Shown here piece by piece: positions 8,385 through 16,333 of a DNA stretch of 64,000 nt (position 1 is its first letter; every line of letters starts with the position of its first letter). Origin of the DNA: Hyphomonadaceae bacterium TMED5 (GTDB lineage Bacteria; Pseudomonadota; Alphaproteobacteria; Caulobacterales; Hyphomonadaceae); contig NHBK01000014.1 in assembly GCA_002173095.1 (NCBI GenBank), positions 248,001-312,000 of the forward strand. The letters are read 5' to 3'. Below the pieces are notes generated by a model. It was not told the DNA's origin and did not search any database. It saw only the letters and a program-made list of their open reading frames with translations. The position numbers and the translations under genes are program-made.

Positions 8385-8813
8385 ATGAGTAAATATAGAG
8401 CCTTAGCTGCTGTTCTGGGGGCATGTGCGCTGACAGTTGCGGGATGCAGCTCTTCCAGCCGTGCGTCTTCAACCGAAACCGAAGGCGCGATTGTAGGTGT
8501 AAACGCATTCCTCTGGCGTGCGACGCTGGACACAATTGATTTCATGCCATTGGCGAGCGCTGACCCACAGGGCGGCATTATCATCACCGACTGGTATTCC
8601 AATCCGGGTGCTACTGACGAACGCTTCAAGATGACCGTTTACATTCTTGATACGCGCCTGCGTGCAGATGGCGTAAACGTCTCTGTTTTCCGTCAGACGC
8701 GCAATGCGGCAGGCGATTGGGTTGATGCGACAGTCGATTCCGATACTGAAGTTCAGCTGGAAAATGCTATTCTTACCCGTGCGCGTGAATTGCGCGTCGG
8801 TGATTTCAGCTAA
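8385..8813 (+). CDS. DUF3576 domain lipoprotein
   Basis: 142 residues from ATG 8385 (GGGAGAGA SD); an upstream TTG would add five residues and was rejected. Signal peptide with lipobox Thr-Val-Ala-Gly-Cys gives a lipidated Cys, followed by a Ser-rich linker. The body holds [27 protein letters not shown] and a TDWY segment, characteristic of DUF3576, a family of outer-membrane lipoproteins in alphaproteobacteria usually placed directly before leuS, as here. Its role is not known; location suggests envelope assembly. Confidence 0.9.
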   Translation: MSKYRALAAVLGACALTVAGCSSSSRASSTETEGAIVGVNAFLWRATLDTIDFMPLASADPQGGIIITDWYSNPGATDERFKMTVYILDTRLRADGVNVSVFRQTRNAAGDWVDATVDSDTEVQLENAILTRARELRVGDFS

Positions 8814-8845
8814 ATCCCGTTCTAAAATCTGAAGGAGAGCGCCTC

Positions 8846-11437
8846 ATGGCGTCTCGTTATAATCACCGGACCACGGAGCCGAAATGGCGCAAGGCGTGGT
8901 CCGATGCACGTATTTTTGAAGCCGGCGCACCCGATGACCGGGAAAAAGCCTATGTGCTTGAGATGTTTCCCTATCCATCGGGCCGTCTCCACATGGGCCA
9001 TGTGCGCAACTACGCCATGGGCGATGTCGTAGCCCGCTATAAAATGCTGAAGGGCTTTAACGTCCTCCATCCTATGGGGTGGGACGCATTTGGCATGCCG
9101 GCCGAAAACGCAGCTATGCAGCGCGGCGTGCATCCGGGTGGTTGGACCTATCAGAATATTGAAGCGATGAAGGCGCAGTTTGATCTGCTCGGCCTCTCGC
9201 TGGACTGGTCACGTGAATTCGCGACCTGCGACCCGGAATATTACGAACAGCAGCAACGCATTTTCATCGCTCTGATGAAAAAGGGTCTTGTCTATCGCAA
9301 AACCTCCAAGGTGAATTGGGACCCTGTCGACATGACGGTTCTGGCCAATGAGCAGGTTGTGGACGGCAAGGGTTGGCGTTCCGGCGCGGAAGTTGAAACC
9401 CGCGAGTTGGAACAATGGTTCTTCAAGATCACAGAATATGCTGATGACCTTCTGGAAGGTCTGAAGACGCTGGATAAATGGCCTGAAAAAGTTCGCACCA
9501 TGCAGGCGAACTGGATCGGCAAATCCCGCGGCGCCACCATTCGCTGGCCGATTGCGGGTGAGGCGGCGAAGACGCATGGCGACACGATTGAGGTGTTCAC
9601 CACCCGCCCGGACACGCTTTATGGCGCGAGCTTCCTGGCTCTGGCGCCTGATCACCCGATCACGAAAGCGCTCGCGGCAGACAATCCGGCTATCGCTGAC
9701 TTCCAGAAAGAATGCGCAAAACTCGGCACGTCTGAAGAGGCGATTGAAAAAGCACCAAAGCTCGGTATCGACCTTGGCTTTACGGTGAAGCATCCGTTTG
9801 ATCCGGATTGGGAAATCCCGGTCTGGAGCGCAAACTTCGTGTTGTCGACCTATGGCTCCGGCGCCGTATTTGGCTCACCTGCGGGTGATCAGCGCGACCT
9901 CGATTTTGCGCGTAAATATGGCCTGTCTGTAAAGCCTGTTGTGCTGCCGCCGGAAATAGACGCTGCTGATCATGTGATTGAAAACGAGGCCTATACCGGC
10001 CCGGGTAAGATCTACAATTCAGACTTCCTGGATGGCCTGTCTACGACAGACGCCATTGAAGCGGCCATTGGCAAGCTGGAAGAGCTCGGCCTTGGCGAAG
10101 GTGCAACCACTTATCGTCTGCGTGACTGGGGTGTCTCCCGTCAGCGTTATTGGGGCTGCCCAATTCCGGTGGTGAAATGCGCAAGCTGTGGCACAAACCC
10201 TGTGCCGGATGATCAGCTGCCTGTGCGCCTGCCAGAAGATGTAACCTTTGATGTGCCGGGCAATCCGCTTGAGCGTCACCCGACATGGAAGAATACGACC
10301 TGTCCGGTATGCGGCGGCGATGCGGTTCGCGAAACCGATACGCTTGATACCTTCGTGGACAGTTCCTGGTATTATGCGCGCTTTGCTGCGCCGGCGACAG
10401 ATAAGCCTGTGGAGGCGGATGCGGCTGAATACTGGCTGCCAGTCGACCAGTATATTGGCGGTGTGGAACACGCCGTGCTCCACCTTCTCTATTCGCGCTT
10501 TTTCTCGCGTGCGATGCGCGATTGCGGACTTCTGCCTCTGCAGTCCGGCGAGCCATTTGGCGCGCTCTTCACGCAGGGCATGGTGACCCACGAGACCTAT
10601 AAGTCTGCGGACAATAAATGGCTGTCTCCGGAAGAGATTGAGCCAAAAGACAACGGATTTGTCGAAATCTCGACAGGCGCGCCGGTAACGGTTGGCCAGA
10701 TCGAGAAAATGTCAAAGTCGAAGAAGAACACGGTCGACCCGGAAGAAATCATCTCTGATTTCGGTGCGGATGTGGCCCGTTGGTTTGTTCTGTCTGACTC
10801 TCCGCCTGAGCGCGATGTGGAATGGACCCAGTCCGGTGTGGAAGGCTCATGGCGTTTCGCTCAGAAGGTCTGGGCTGTAGTTGACGCTCTGCCTGAAGGC
10901 GCGCCTGCACCAGATACGACTTTGCCGGATATGGATGATGCCGCAACAGATCTCCGCAAGGCGGCGCACCGCGCGCTGGCTGCGATTGAAGATGCGATTG
11001 ATACTTTCCGCTTCAACTCTGCAATCGCCACCATCCATGAATGGGTGAATACACTTCGCAAGGCTGAAGGCGCTAAGCAAACCCCGGCAATGCTGGCGGC
11101 ACGTGTGGAAAGCTTCTCATTCCTTGCACATGCGCTGGTGCCATTCATGCCGCATCTGGCGGAAGAATGCTGGGAACGCATTGGTGGTTCCGGGCTTGTG
11201 AGCTCTGGCACATGGCCGCTGGTTGAAGAGAGCCTCCTCAAGGATGACACAATCAGCATGCCTGTTCAGGTGAACGGAAAAAAGCGCGCTGAAATTCAGG
11301 TTGCCGCTGATGCATCCAAGGATGACATTGAAGCAATCGCGCTCGCCGATGCACAGGTTTCCAGCCACACTGCTGGCAAAACCGTGCGAAAAGTGATTGT
11401 AGTACCGGGACGCATCGTAAACATCGTGGTGGCGTAA
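8846..11437 (+). CDS. leuS: Leucyl-tRNA synthetase
   Basis: 863 residues, standard bacterial length. Class I synthetase that charges tRNA-Leu. HMGH is at residues 49-52, KMSKS at 621-625 (KMSKSKKN). The CP1 editing domain (about 220-410) includes the [12 protein letters not shown] segment; two Cys pairs (CxxC at 10177 and 10302) indicate a zinc-binding insertion. C-terminal anticodon-binding helices follow. It overlaps lptE by one base (TAATG), and lptE-holA complete the operon, an arrangement common in alphaproteobacteria. Confidence 0.98.
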   Translation: MASRYNHRTTEPKWRKAWSDARIFEAGAPDDREKAYVLEMFPYPSGRLHMGHVRNYAMGDVVARYKMLKGFNVLHPMGWDAFGMPAENAAMQRGVHPGGWTYQNIEAMKAQFDLLGLSLDWSREFATCDPEYYEQQQRIFIALMKKGLVYRKTSKVNWDPVDMTVLANEQVVDGKGWRSGAEVETRELEQWFFKITEYADDLLEGLKTLDKWPEKVRTMQANWIGKSRGATIRWPIAGEAAKTHGDTIEVFTTRPDTLYGASFLALAPDHPITKALAADNPAIADFQKECAKLGTSEEAIEKAPKLGIDLGFTVKHPFDPDWEIPVWSANFVLSTYGSGAVFGSPAGDQRDLDFARKYGLSVKPVVLPPEIDAADHVIENEAYTGPGKIYNSDFLDGLSTTDAIEAAIGKLEELGLGEGATTYRLRDWGVSRQRYWGCPIPVVKCASCGTNPVPDDQLPVRLPEDVTFDVPGNPLERHPTWKNTTCPVCGGDAVRETDTLDTFVDSSWYYARFAAPATDKPVEADAAEYWLPVDQYIGGVEHAVLHLLYSRFFSRAMRDCGLLPLQSGEPFGALFTQGMVTHETYKSADNKWLSPEEIEPKDNGFVEISTGAPVTVGQIEKMSKSKKNTVDPEEIISDFGADVARWFVLSDSPPERDVEWTQSGVEGSWRFAQKVWAVVDALPEGAPAPDTTLPDMDDAATDLRKAAHRALAAIEDAIDTFRFNSAIATIHEWVNTLRKAEGAKQTPAMLAARVESFSFLAHALVPFMPHLAEECWERIGGSGLVSSGTWPLVEESLLKDDTISMPVQVNGKKRAEIQVAADASKDDIEAIALADAQVSSHTAGKTVRKVIVVPGRIVNIVVA

Positions 11438-11934
11438 TGAAGAAATTCGCTGGACTTATCCTTGCTGCTTCTACCCTTGGCCTTTCGGCCTGCGGGTTCA
11501 CGCCAGTGTATTCCACGGCGTCAAATGCGTCTGAAGGATCAATCCAGATCGCGCAGATTGATGGCTATTCCGGCCATGTTCTGCGCCGCGAACTTCTTAT
11601 GCTACTCCGTCCGGGCCTGCCGGGCGTTGAGAATGGCACGTTGAGCGTTCAGTACGAAGAAGAGGTCAATGACTTCGCGGTTCTGGCAGCGGGTCAATCG
11701 GCCCGTGTGAACGTAACCGGCTCTGCCCGTTATGAACTGACAACATCACGCGGTATTCTGCGTGGCACGGTTGAGAGCAATGTCAGCTCGGCACCGGGCG
11801 ATCTGGCCTATGATGACATCACAGTCCGACGCGATGCATCTGCGCGTGCGGCAATGGAAGCGGCTGTTCTGATTACCGAACAGCTTCAGCTCACTTCAGA
11901 GGATGAGGGCGCCTACCGCCCTATCCGCGACTAA
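11437..11934 (+). CDS. lptE: LPS-assembly lipoprotein LptE
   Basis: 165 residues. Signal peptide followed by lipobox Leu-Ser-Ala-Cys at about residues 16-19 and the characteristic Cys-Gly-Phe-Thr-Pro-Val-Tyr start of mature alphaproteobacterial LptE. LptE plugs the LptD barrel and helps deliver lipopolysaccharide to the outer leaflet. Sequence after the lipobox is weakly conserved in this family, so the call leans on the CGFxPvY motif and on the position between leuS and holA, which is the usual place. Its start overlaps the leuS stop, implying translational coupling. Confidence 0.9.
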   Translation: MKKFAGLILAASTLGLSACGFTPVYSTASNASEGSIQIAQIDGYSGHVLRRELLMLLRPGLPGVENGTLSVQYEEEVNDFAVLAAGQSARVNVTGSARYELTTSRGILRGTVESNVSSAPGDLAYDDITVRRDASARAAMEAAVLITEQLQLTSEDEGAYRPIRD

Positions 11935-11935
11935 C

Positions 11936-12991
11936 GTGAAAAAGACCGGGCGTCAGGCAGAAAGCTTCTGTTCCGCGCCGACAGGTGGTGTGTATGCGGC
12001 GCTGGTTTTCGGTAAGCCGGGCGCACCAGTTGCTGAACTATCTGAACAGCTCGCCTCGGCCTGGATGAAACAGGCCACACCTGCCCTCGACCGCCACCGC
12101 ACATCTCCTGAAGATGCAAAACAGGATCCGGGCTCTGTTCTGGATGCGCTGTTCTCTGAGTCTCTGTTTGGGGGCGCCAGCCTTTTACAGGTCACGATAT
12201 CTCGCGAAACCGAAGCCAAGCCCTTTCTGGACGCCCTGACAGATATTGAGAATGCGTCAGACGCGCCTGCGGGCCGTATGTTGATCGTTGCGGGCGATCT
12301 TTCGCCGCGATCCAAGCTGCGCAAAACCTTTGAGGGCCACGATAAGGCCATTGCGCTGCAATTGTTTGAGCGCACAGAGCGCGAGTTTGAAGCCTGGGTG
12401 AAGGAAAACCTTCGCGAAAAACAGGTTCAGCTAGAGCCAGATGCCGAAACCGCCCTGCTTCAGACTTTGCTGGAAGACCAGTCGCTTGCACCGGGCGAGA
12501 TTGAAAAGCTCTCTCTATATGCGGTGGACAGCGAAGGTCCGCTCACGCTCGAGGATGTGAAAAATCTGGTGATCCTGGAAGACCAGTCCACCGGGTTTGA
12601 TCTGGTTGATCTGTCGCTGGATGGGCGGCTGAAAGAACTATCTGAATTGCTCGCCGACCAGATGAAGGAAGGCGCGAATGCGATTTCGGTTCTCATTGGT
12701 CTTCTGAACCAGCTTAAGCGCCTCCTGCGCGCGCATGAGCTGTCTGCCAATGGTATTCAGGGCGCGCGGATTGGCGAGCGTCTGGCGCCGCGTATTTATG
12801 ATCGCCAATGGCCGGCATTTGAGCGCCGTATGCAGAAATGGCCGCCTGATCGCATTCTGACCCTGATGAGCCGTATCGAAGCGGTCGACACGCAATGTCG
12901 GCAGGCTGCAAGCCCTCAGGAGGCACTTGTTTCCAAGCTTTTGATCGAGGTGGCACAGGTTGCGGGCCATGCCGGACGGGCTCGAAACTGA
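11936..12991 (+). CDS. holA: DNA polymerase III subunit delta
   Basis: 351 residues from GTG 11936, one base after the lptE stop; the start gives Val-Lys-Lys-Thr-Gly-Arg-Gln-Ala-Glu-Ser-Phe, like the usual MKLxGRxxExFL opening. HolA is part of the clamp loader and opens the beta clamp. Conserved parts include VYAALVFGKPGA-like strand at the start of the AAA-like domain, a domain II with degenerate nucleotide-binding motifs (family-typical) and the LxxLxxQLKRLLRAHEL helix in domain III. A longer ORF begins at 11903 inside lptE but those residues are not conserved. Confidence 0.93.
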   Translation: MKKTGRQAESFCSAPTGGVYAALVFGKPGAPVAELSEQLASAWMKQATPALDRHRTSPEDAKQDPGSVLDALFSESLFGGASLLQVTISRETEAKPFLDALTDIENASDAPAGRMLIVAGDLSPRSKLRKTFEGHDKAIALQLFERTEREFEAWVKENLREKQVQLEPDAETALLQTLLEDQSLAPGEIEKLSLYAVDSEGPLTLEDVKNLVILEDQSTGFDLVDLSLDGRLKELSELLADQMKEGANAISVLIGLLNQLKRLLRAHELSANGIQGARIGERLAPRIYDRQWPAFERRMQKWPPDRILTLMSRIEAVDTQCRQAASPQEALVSKLLIEVAQVAGHAGRARN

Positions 12992-13018
12992 ATTTTTTTG
13001 AATCCCTGATTTTTCCTC

Positions 13019-13047
13019 TTGCATCTGCGCCAGAGATGCGCTTTATC
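13019..13047 (+). promoter_or_regulatory. Candidate tRNA-Gly promoter
   Basis: TTGCAT (13019-13024) and TTTATC (13042-13047) with a 17-base spacer, 33 bases before the tRNA. The spacer region also forms a GCATCT/AGATGC hairpin. Match to consensus is moderate. Confidence 0.4.
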
Positions 13048-13079
13048 ACCGCTTCCGGTCCAACCGGCACCCCATTTGA

Positions 13080-13154
13080 GCGGGCGTAGCTCAGGGGTAG
13101 AGCGCAACCTTGCCAAGGTTGATGTCGTGAGTTCGAATCTCATCGCCCGCTCCA
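13080..13154 (+). tRNA. tRNA-Gly (anticodon GCC)
   Basis: 75 bases including an encoded CCA end (13152-13154). Acceptor stem GCGGGCG (13080-13086) pairs with CGCCCGC (13144-13150). The anticodon loop CTTGCCAA presents GCC within the CAACC/GGTTG stem; the T-loop GTTCGAATC is canonical. It reads GGC/GGU codons. Confidence 0.97.
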
Positions 13155-13287
13155 TTCTCTCAATGGACAACTATATTCTGAACATCCGAACGCTTTGCGT
13201 TTCGGGCGTTTTGCCTGCGGAATTTCGGATAAGCCGATCTGCTACAAAATGAATCTCTAAACGGTCGCGAAACCGTGCTTTTCCACA

Positions 13288-13316
13288 TTGACGAGACTGC
13301 GGTCAGTTATTATACA
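13288..13316 (+). promoter_or_regulatory. Promoter of tRNA-Leu
   Basis: TTGACG (13288-13293), a 17-base spacer and TATACA (13311-13316) give a near-consensus sigma70 promoter with predicted transcription start about 13323, just before the tRNA at 13337. Confidence 0.75.
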
Positions 13317-13336
13317 CGCGCCTTCCAATTCAGAGT

Positions 13337-13421
13337 GCGGTTATGGCGGAATTGGTAGACGCGCACGGTTCAGGTCCGTGTGGGGCAACCCGTGGAGGTT
13401 CGAGTCCTCTTAACCGCACCA
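13337..13421 (+). tRNA. tRNA-Leu (anticodon CAG)
   Basis: 85 bases with encoded CCA. Acceptor GCGGTTA pairs with TAACCGC. The anticodon arm CACGG-TTCAGGT-CCGTG gives CAG; a long variable arm and the GTTCGAGTC T-loop identify a class II leucine tRNA reading CUG. Confidence 0.97.
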
Positions 13422-13438
13422 AACTCTCCATTGCATTT

Positions 13439-13465
13439 AAAAAAAGAGGCCGCCGAAGCGACCTC
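13439..13465 (-). terminator. Intrinsic terminator of the EF-hand gene
   Basis: On the minus strand GAGGTCGC pairs with GCGGCCTC (one G-U pair) around a stable UUCG tetraloop, followed by seven U residues (13439-13445). It lies 56 bases after the EF-hand stop codon and faces the tRNA-Leu gene. Confidence 0.85.
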
Positions 13466-13520
13466 ATCAAGTTTGCTATCTGGGCGATAGCGAGCGAAAG
13501 GCAGTTGCACAGTGTGCGGC

Positions 13521-13931
13521 CTAAAAGCGGCGTGAATTGCGTTCGCCCGGAGACAGAACGCCGTCATCATTTGCGTCAGCGCGGTCAAAAGCGACCGGTG
13601 GGTGGTTGTTCCACTCAGCCTGCGAGATGACGCCGTCATTATTTGTATCGACTTCTGAAAAAGCGCGGCCGGAAAAGCGGCGAATGCGGTCATTCAGAAG
13701 GGCCTCGAATTCTGGCGCAGTGATCGCGCCGCTGCGGTCACCATCAAATTCGTAGAAGGCGTCGTGGCGAAGCGAGAGGAATTCGCTGCGGGCAATAACG
13801 CCATCATTATTGAGGTCAGCCATTTGCAGTAAGTCGTCGAGGTTTTGCGGCATTGGGCGCGGCGTTTGAGCCATGGCCGGGCAGACGGCGGCAAGGCCGG
13901 CGGCGATGAGTAGGGCTTTTGAGAGTTTCAT
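13521..13931 (-). CDS. Secreted EF-hand calcium-binding protein
   Basis: 136 residues with a signal peptide ending Ala-Met-Ala-Gln. Four 12-residue EF-hand loops are visible at about 39-50, 63-74, 95-106 and 119-130, each beginning with Asp and ending with Glu (for example DTNNDGVISQAE), so all should bind calcium. It is a periplasmic or secreted calmodulin-like protein of unknown partner. It follows the fatty acid hydroxylase-family gene by one base gap (13932) on the same strand, suggesting one transcript ending at the terminator at 13439-13465. Confidence 0.9.
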   Translation of the reverse strand: MKLSKALLIAAGLAAVCPAMAQTPRPMPQNLDDLLQMADLNNDGVIARSEFLSLRHDAFYEFDGDRSGAITAPEFEALLNDRIRRFSGRAFSEVDTNNDGVISQAEWNNHPPVAFDRADANDDGVLSPGERNSRRF

Positions 13932-13932
13932 A

Positions 13933-14778
13933 TCAGATCTCCGGGTGTTTCAGAGGGATTGAGGGCTTGGAGCGGGCGCTCTTTGGGCGTGAAGCGGCTT
14001 TAAAAGTCCGCTCATATTTCGGGTGAAGCGTGCCAAACAGCCTGTCCCAGATCAGCGTGTAGAGCCCGTAATTATAGCGGTAGGTTCTATGGTGCTGATT
14101 GTGGCTGGTGGAGGTGTTGGCAAACTTCATCACCGGGTGGTGCTGCCAGCTGGCCGGGAATAATTCATATCCCAGATGGCCGGTAACATTCATGACGATC
14201 ATCACGGTTGAGACGATCAGAAAGGCGACAGGGTGCATCGGAACAACAGACATCATCACGACAAACCCTAGGACTTCCAGAACAGCTTCCAGCGGGTGGA
14301 AAGAGAAGGCGGCGAGTGGTGTCGGATTGGTGGATTTATGGTGGACCGAATGGACCAGGCCATACACGCCGGGCAAATGAATGAACCGGTGCATCCAGTA
14401 GAAGTAAAAGTCGTGCACGAGCAGAGCGAGCGGAATGCTCAGCGCGAACCAGAGCCAGCCCAGAGTGCCGTCTATGCTGCGATAAAGCTGAATGAAGCCA
14501 AGCGCTTCATTGGCCCGATGAACCGCAAACCCGACCAGCCCAAATATGATGAAAGACAGCATGGAAAAGCCGGCTTCATGCGCGAGCTGGCGCATGGAGA
14601 TGGGTTGTGCCTGAAGGCGATGGTGTGAAATCTGACTGCGAAACGCCATTAGGATGAGCAGAGCGCCTCCAGCAAACACCAGATATCTCAGTAGCACGAC
14701 AGAGAAAATCATACCGAGCAGAAGTGACGGGTGCAGGTCTGGGAAAGCTGAGTTCAGATGTGAAGCAAGCATAATCAA
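13933..14778 (-). CDS. Fatty acid hydroxylase/sterol desaturase family membrane protein
   Basis: 281 residues with several hydrophobic segments (about 17-45, 70-90, 105-125, 175-195). The histidine clusters of the di-iron hydroxylase superfamily are present: His-Asp-Phe-Tyr-Phe-Tyr-Trp-Met-His-Arg, His-x2-His in HSVHHKS, and His-x2-His-His in TSHNQHHRTY. Such enzymes hydroxylate or desaturate lipids in the inner membrane. The substrate (sterol-like, carotenoid, ornithine lipid or fatty acid) cannot be told from sequence. Either ATG at residue 1 or 3 may be used. Confidence 0.88.
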   Translation of the reverse strand: MIMLASHLNSAFPDLHPSLLLGMIFSVVLLRYLVFAGGALLILMAFRSQISHHRLQAQPISMRQLAHEAGFSMLSFIIFGLVGFAVHRANEALGFIQLYRSIDGTLGWLWFALSIPLALLVHDFYFYWMHRFIHLPGVYGLVHSVHHKSTNPTPLAAFSFHPLEAVLEVLGFVVMMSVVPMHPVAFLIVSTVMIVMNVTGHLGYELFPASWQHHPVMKFANTSTSHNQHHRTYRYNYGLYTLIWDRLFGTLHPKYERTFKAASRPKSARSKPSIPLKHPEI

Positions 14779-14841
14779 ATTCCAAAAAAAGAGCGCGGCG
14801 ACCAGCGGAGTGTGTCGGGCTGATCGCCGCGCAAGCGGGCA

Positions 14842-14871
14842 TGAGCCATTTAATCGGGCGGCAATGGCTCA
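14842..14871 (-). terminator. Hairpin between secreted protein and hydroxylase genes
   Basis: TGAGCCATT (14842-14850) and AATGGCTCA (14863-14871) form a 9-base perfect stem just after the stop of the repetitive secreted protein. There is no T-run on either side, so termination may be weak. Confidence 0.45.
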
Positions 14872-14884
14872 CGCTCGGGGACGA

Positions 14885-15451
14885 TTAGTTGACCTGGATC
14901 CAGCGAGTGCGTTCGCGGGTCTCGCCGTTCGGCGCTGTGGTTGTGGTCGTACGTGTGCCTTCGCCATCGCGGGTCACATCACGGTAAGCGGTCTCGCCTT
15001 GCGTGCCGGTGACGCTGCCGGAATGGACGTAGTTTCCGTTCTCATCGAAATAGCGATCAGAGCTGTGTGAAACCGTTTCACCTTGTGGGCCGGTGACAGA
15101 GCTGTCGCGGCTGCAAACGCCATTTGCGCAGCCTGCTGTTGCGTCGCGAGAAACCGTCTGGCCAGAATTGGTCGTGACCTGGCCGGAACGGTAGCGTGAG
15201 CCACTATTCTGGTCATAGCCAGTCGTATTCGATGTTGTGTAGCCGCGGCCTGAGCCGGTTTGAACCGAACGGTCACGGCTGACAGCGCCGTTGTTTGCAG
15301 AATGCGTGGTCGTTGCCGTTGCTGAGCGGCCCTGGCTGTTGGACACGGCCACATTGCGGGTGCGGGACTGAGCTTCAGCAGCGCTGACAGCGAAAGTCGT
15401 GGTTGCGAGCATTGCAGCAAGTGCGAGAGCAGAAGTCTTAGACAGTTTCAT
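14885..15451 (-). CDS. Repetitive Ser/Thr/Gly-rich secreted protein
   Basis: 188 residues. Signal peptide ends Ala-Glu-Ala-Gln. The mature chain is low-complexity, rich in Ser, Thr, Gly, Arg and Asn, with short repeated units such as Val-Ser-Arg-Asp, Val-Thr-Gly-(Pro/Thr)-Gln-Gly-Glu-Thr (twice) and Ala-Pro-Asn-Gly-Glu-Thr near the end, plus a Cys-Ala-Asn-Gly-Val-Cys pair. The repeat period of about 25-30 residues resembles a small beta-solenoid or extended surface protein. Function unknown. It is divergent from an OmpR-type two-component system, with three TGTAAC repeats between them. SD AAGGAGA is good. Confidence 0.75.
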   Translation of the reverse strand: MKLSKTSALALAAMLATTTFAVSAAEAQSRTRNVAVSNSQGRSATATTTHSANNGAVSRDRSVQTGSGRGYTTSNTTGYDQNSGSRYRSGQVTTNSGQTVSRDATAGCANGVCSRDSSVTGPQGETVSHSSDRYFDENGNYVHSGSVTGTQGETAYRDVTRDGEGTRTTTTTAPNGETRERTRWIQVN

Positions 15452-15513
15452 AATTCAATCTCCTTGAGTGTGTGATGCGTGCTGCATCCGACGAGTGGAG
15501 ATTGCACCCGCGC

Positions 15514-15561
15514 TGTAACCTGCAGATTTCAGCCAGTTTTCATTGTGTAACAGTTTGTAAC
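15514..15561. promoter_or_regulatory. Three TGTAAC direct repeats, candidate response-regulator site
   Basis: TGTAAC occurs at 15514-15519, 15546-15551 and 15556-15561, all in the same orientation. The last two are spaced exactly 10 bases apart and the first lies 32 bases away, about three helical turns. OmpR-family regulators bind tandem direct repeats with this period. The site is between the secreted-protein gene and the response regulator gene. Confidence 0.55.
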
Positions 15562-15613
15562 CGGAGGCTGATGCATATGGAAAATTCAGGATTTTCTGCT
15601 CAATACTGCTGTC

Positions 15614-16333
15614 ATGCAGCACCATCCCCATATTCTCATCGTTGAAGATGATAGCGAAATCCGAACGCTGGTATGCGAGTATCTCAATCGCAATGGCTTC
15701 GACGCGCGCGGTGTGGAAAGCGGATCGGACATGGATCAGGCCCTTTTAGAAGGGCATGTCGACCTGATTGTACTGGATGTGAACCTGCCGGGCGGCGAAG
15801 ATGGATTATCGATCTGCCGACGTATGCGCGCGAAAAGCGATGTTCCAATTCTTATGCTTACGGCCCGGTCTGACGATATTGATCGGATTGTTGGTCTGGA
15901 AGTCGGCGCCGACGACTATATGGGTAAACCCTTCAACCCGCGTGAGTTGAGCGCCCGGATCGGCGCCATTCTTAGACGGGTGGGCAATAACGGCGCGAAA
16001 GATCAATCGGGTAAACGTCGCAAATGCGGACATATTATTGTCGACCCGGACCGGCGCGAGGTCAGTACGGAAGACGGCGAGCCTATAGTGCTGACCAGCG
16101 GCGAGTTTGCCTTGCTGGCAATCTTTATGGCGCGGCCTCAGCGCGTGCTGGAGCGCGACATGCTGATGGATTTGTTGAATGGCCGCCAGTTTGATGGAGC
16201 GTTTGACCGCTCTATTGATGTTCAGGTGAGCAGGCTGCGTAAAAAGATCGAAACGGATGCGAGCAGGCCCGCGCTGATCAAAACCATTCGAAATGGCGGC
16301 TATATGCTCTCTGAAAGCGTGCAGGATATCTGA
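15614..16333 (+). CDS. OmpR-family response regulator
   Basis: 239 residues. N-terminal receiver domain (about 5-120) with acidic pair Glu11-Asp12, phospho-acceptor Asp55 in LIVLDVNLPG, Thr in LTARSDD and Lys in GKPFN. C-terminal winged-helix DNA-binding domain (about 135-235) with LTSGEFALLAIFMARPQRVLERDMLMDLL and the recognition segment RSIDVQVSRLRKKIE. Overlaps the downstream kinase gene by one base, so the pair is coupled. Closest recognisable relatives are OmpR/envelope-sensing regulators; the signal is unknown. Confidence 0.95.
   Translation: MQHHPHILIVEDDSEIRTLVCEYLNRNGFDARGVESGSDMDQALLEGHVDLIVLDVNLPGGEDGLSICRRMRAKSDVPILMLTARSDDIDRIVGLEVGADDYMGKPFNPRELSARIGAILRRVGNNGAKDQSGKRRKCGHIIVDPDRREVSTEDGEPIVLTSGEFALLAIFMARPQRVLERDMLMDLLNGRQFDGAFDRSIDVQVSRLRKKIETDASRPALIKTIRNGGYMLSESVQDI

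Noticed and set aside
13019-13252. ORF running across tRNA-Gly
   Set aside because: Overlaps the complete tRNA and has no protein features.
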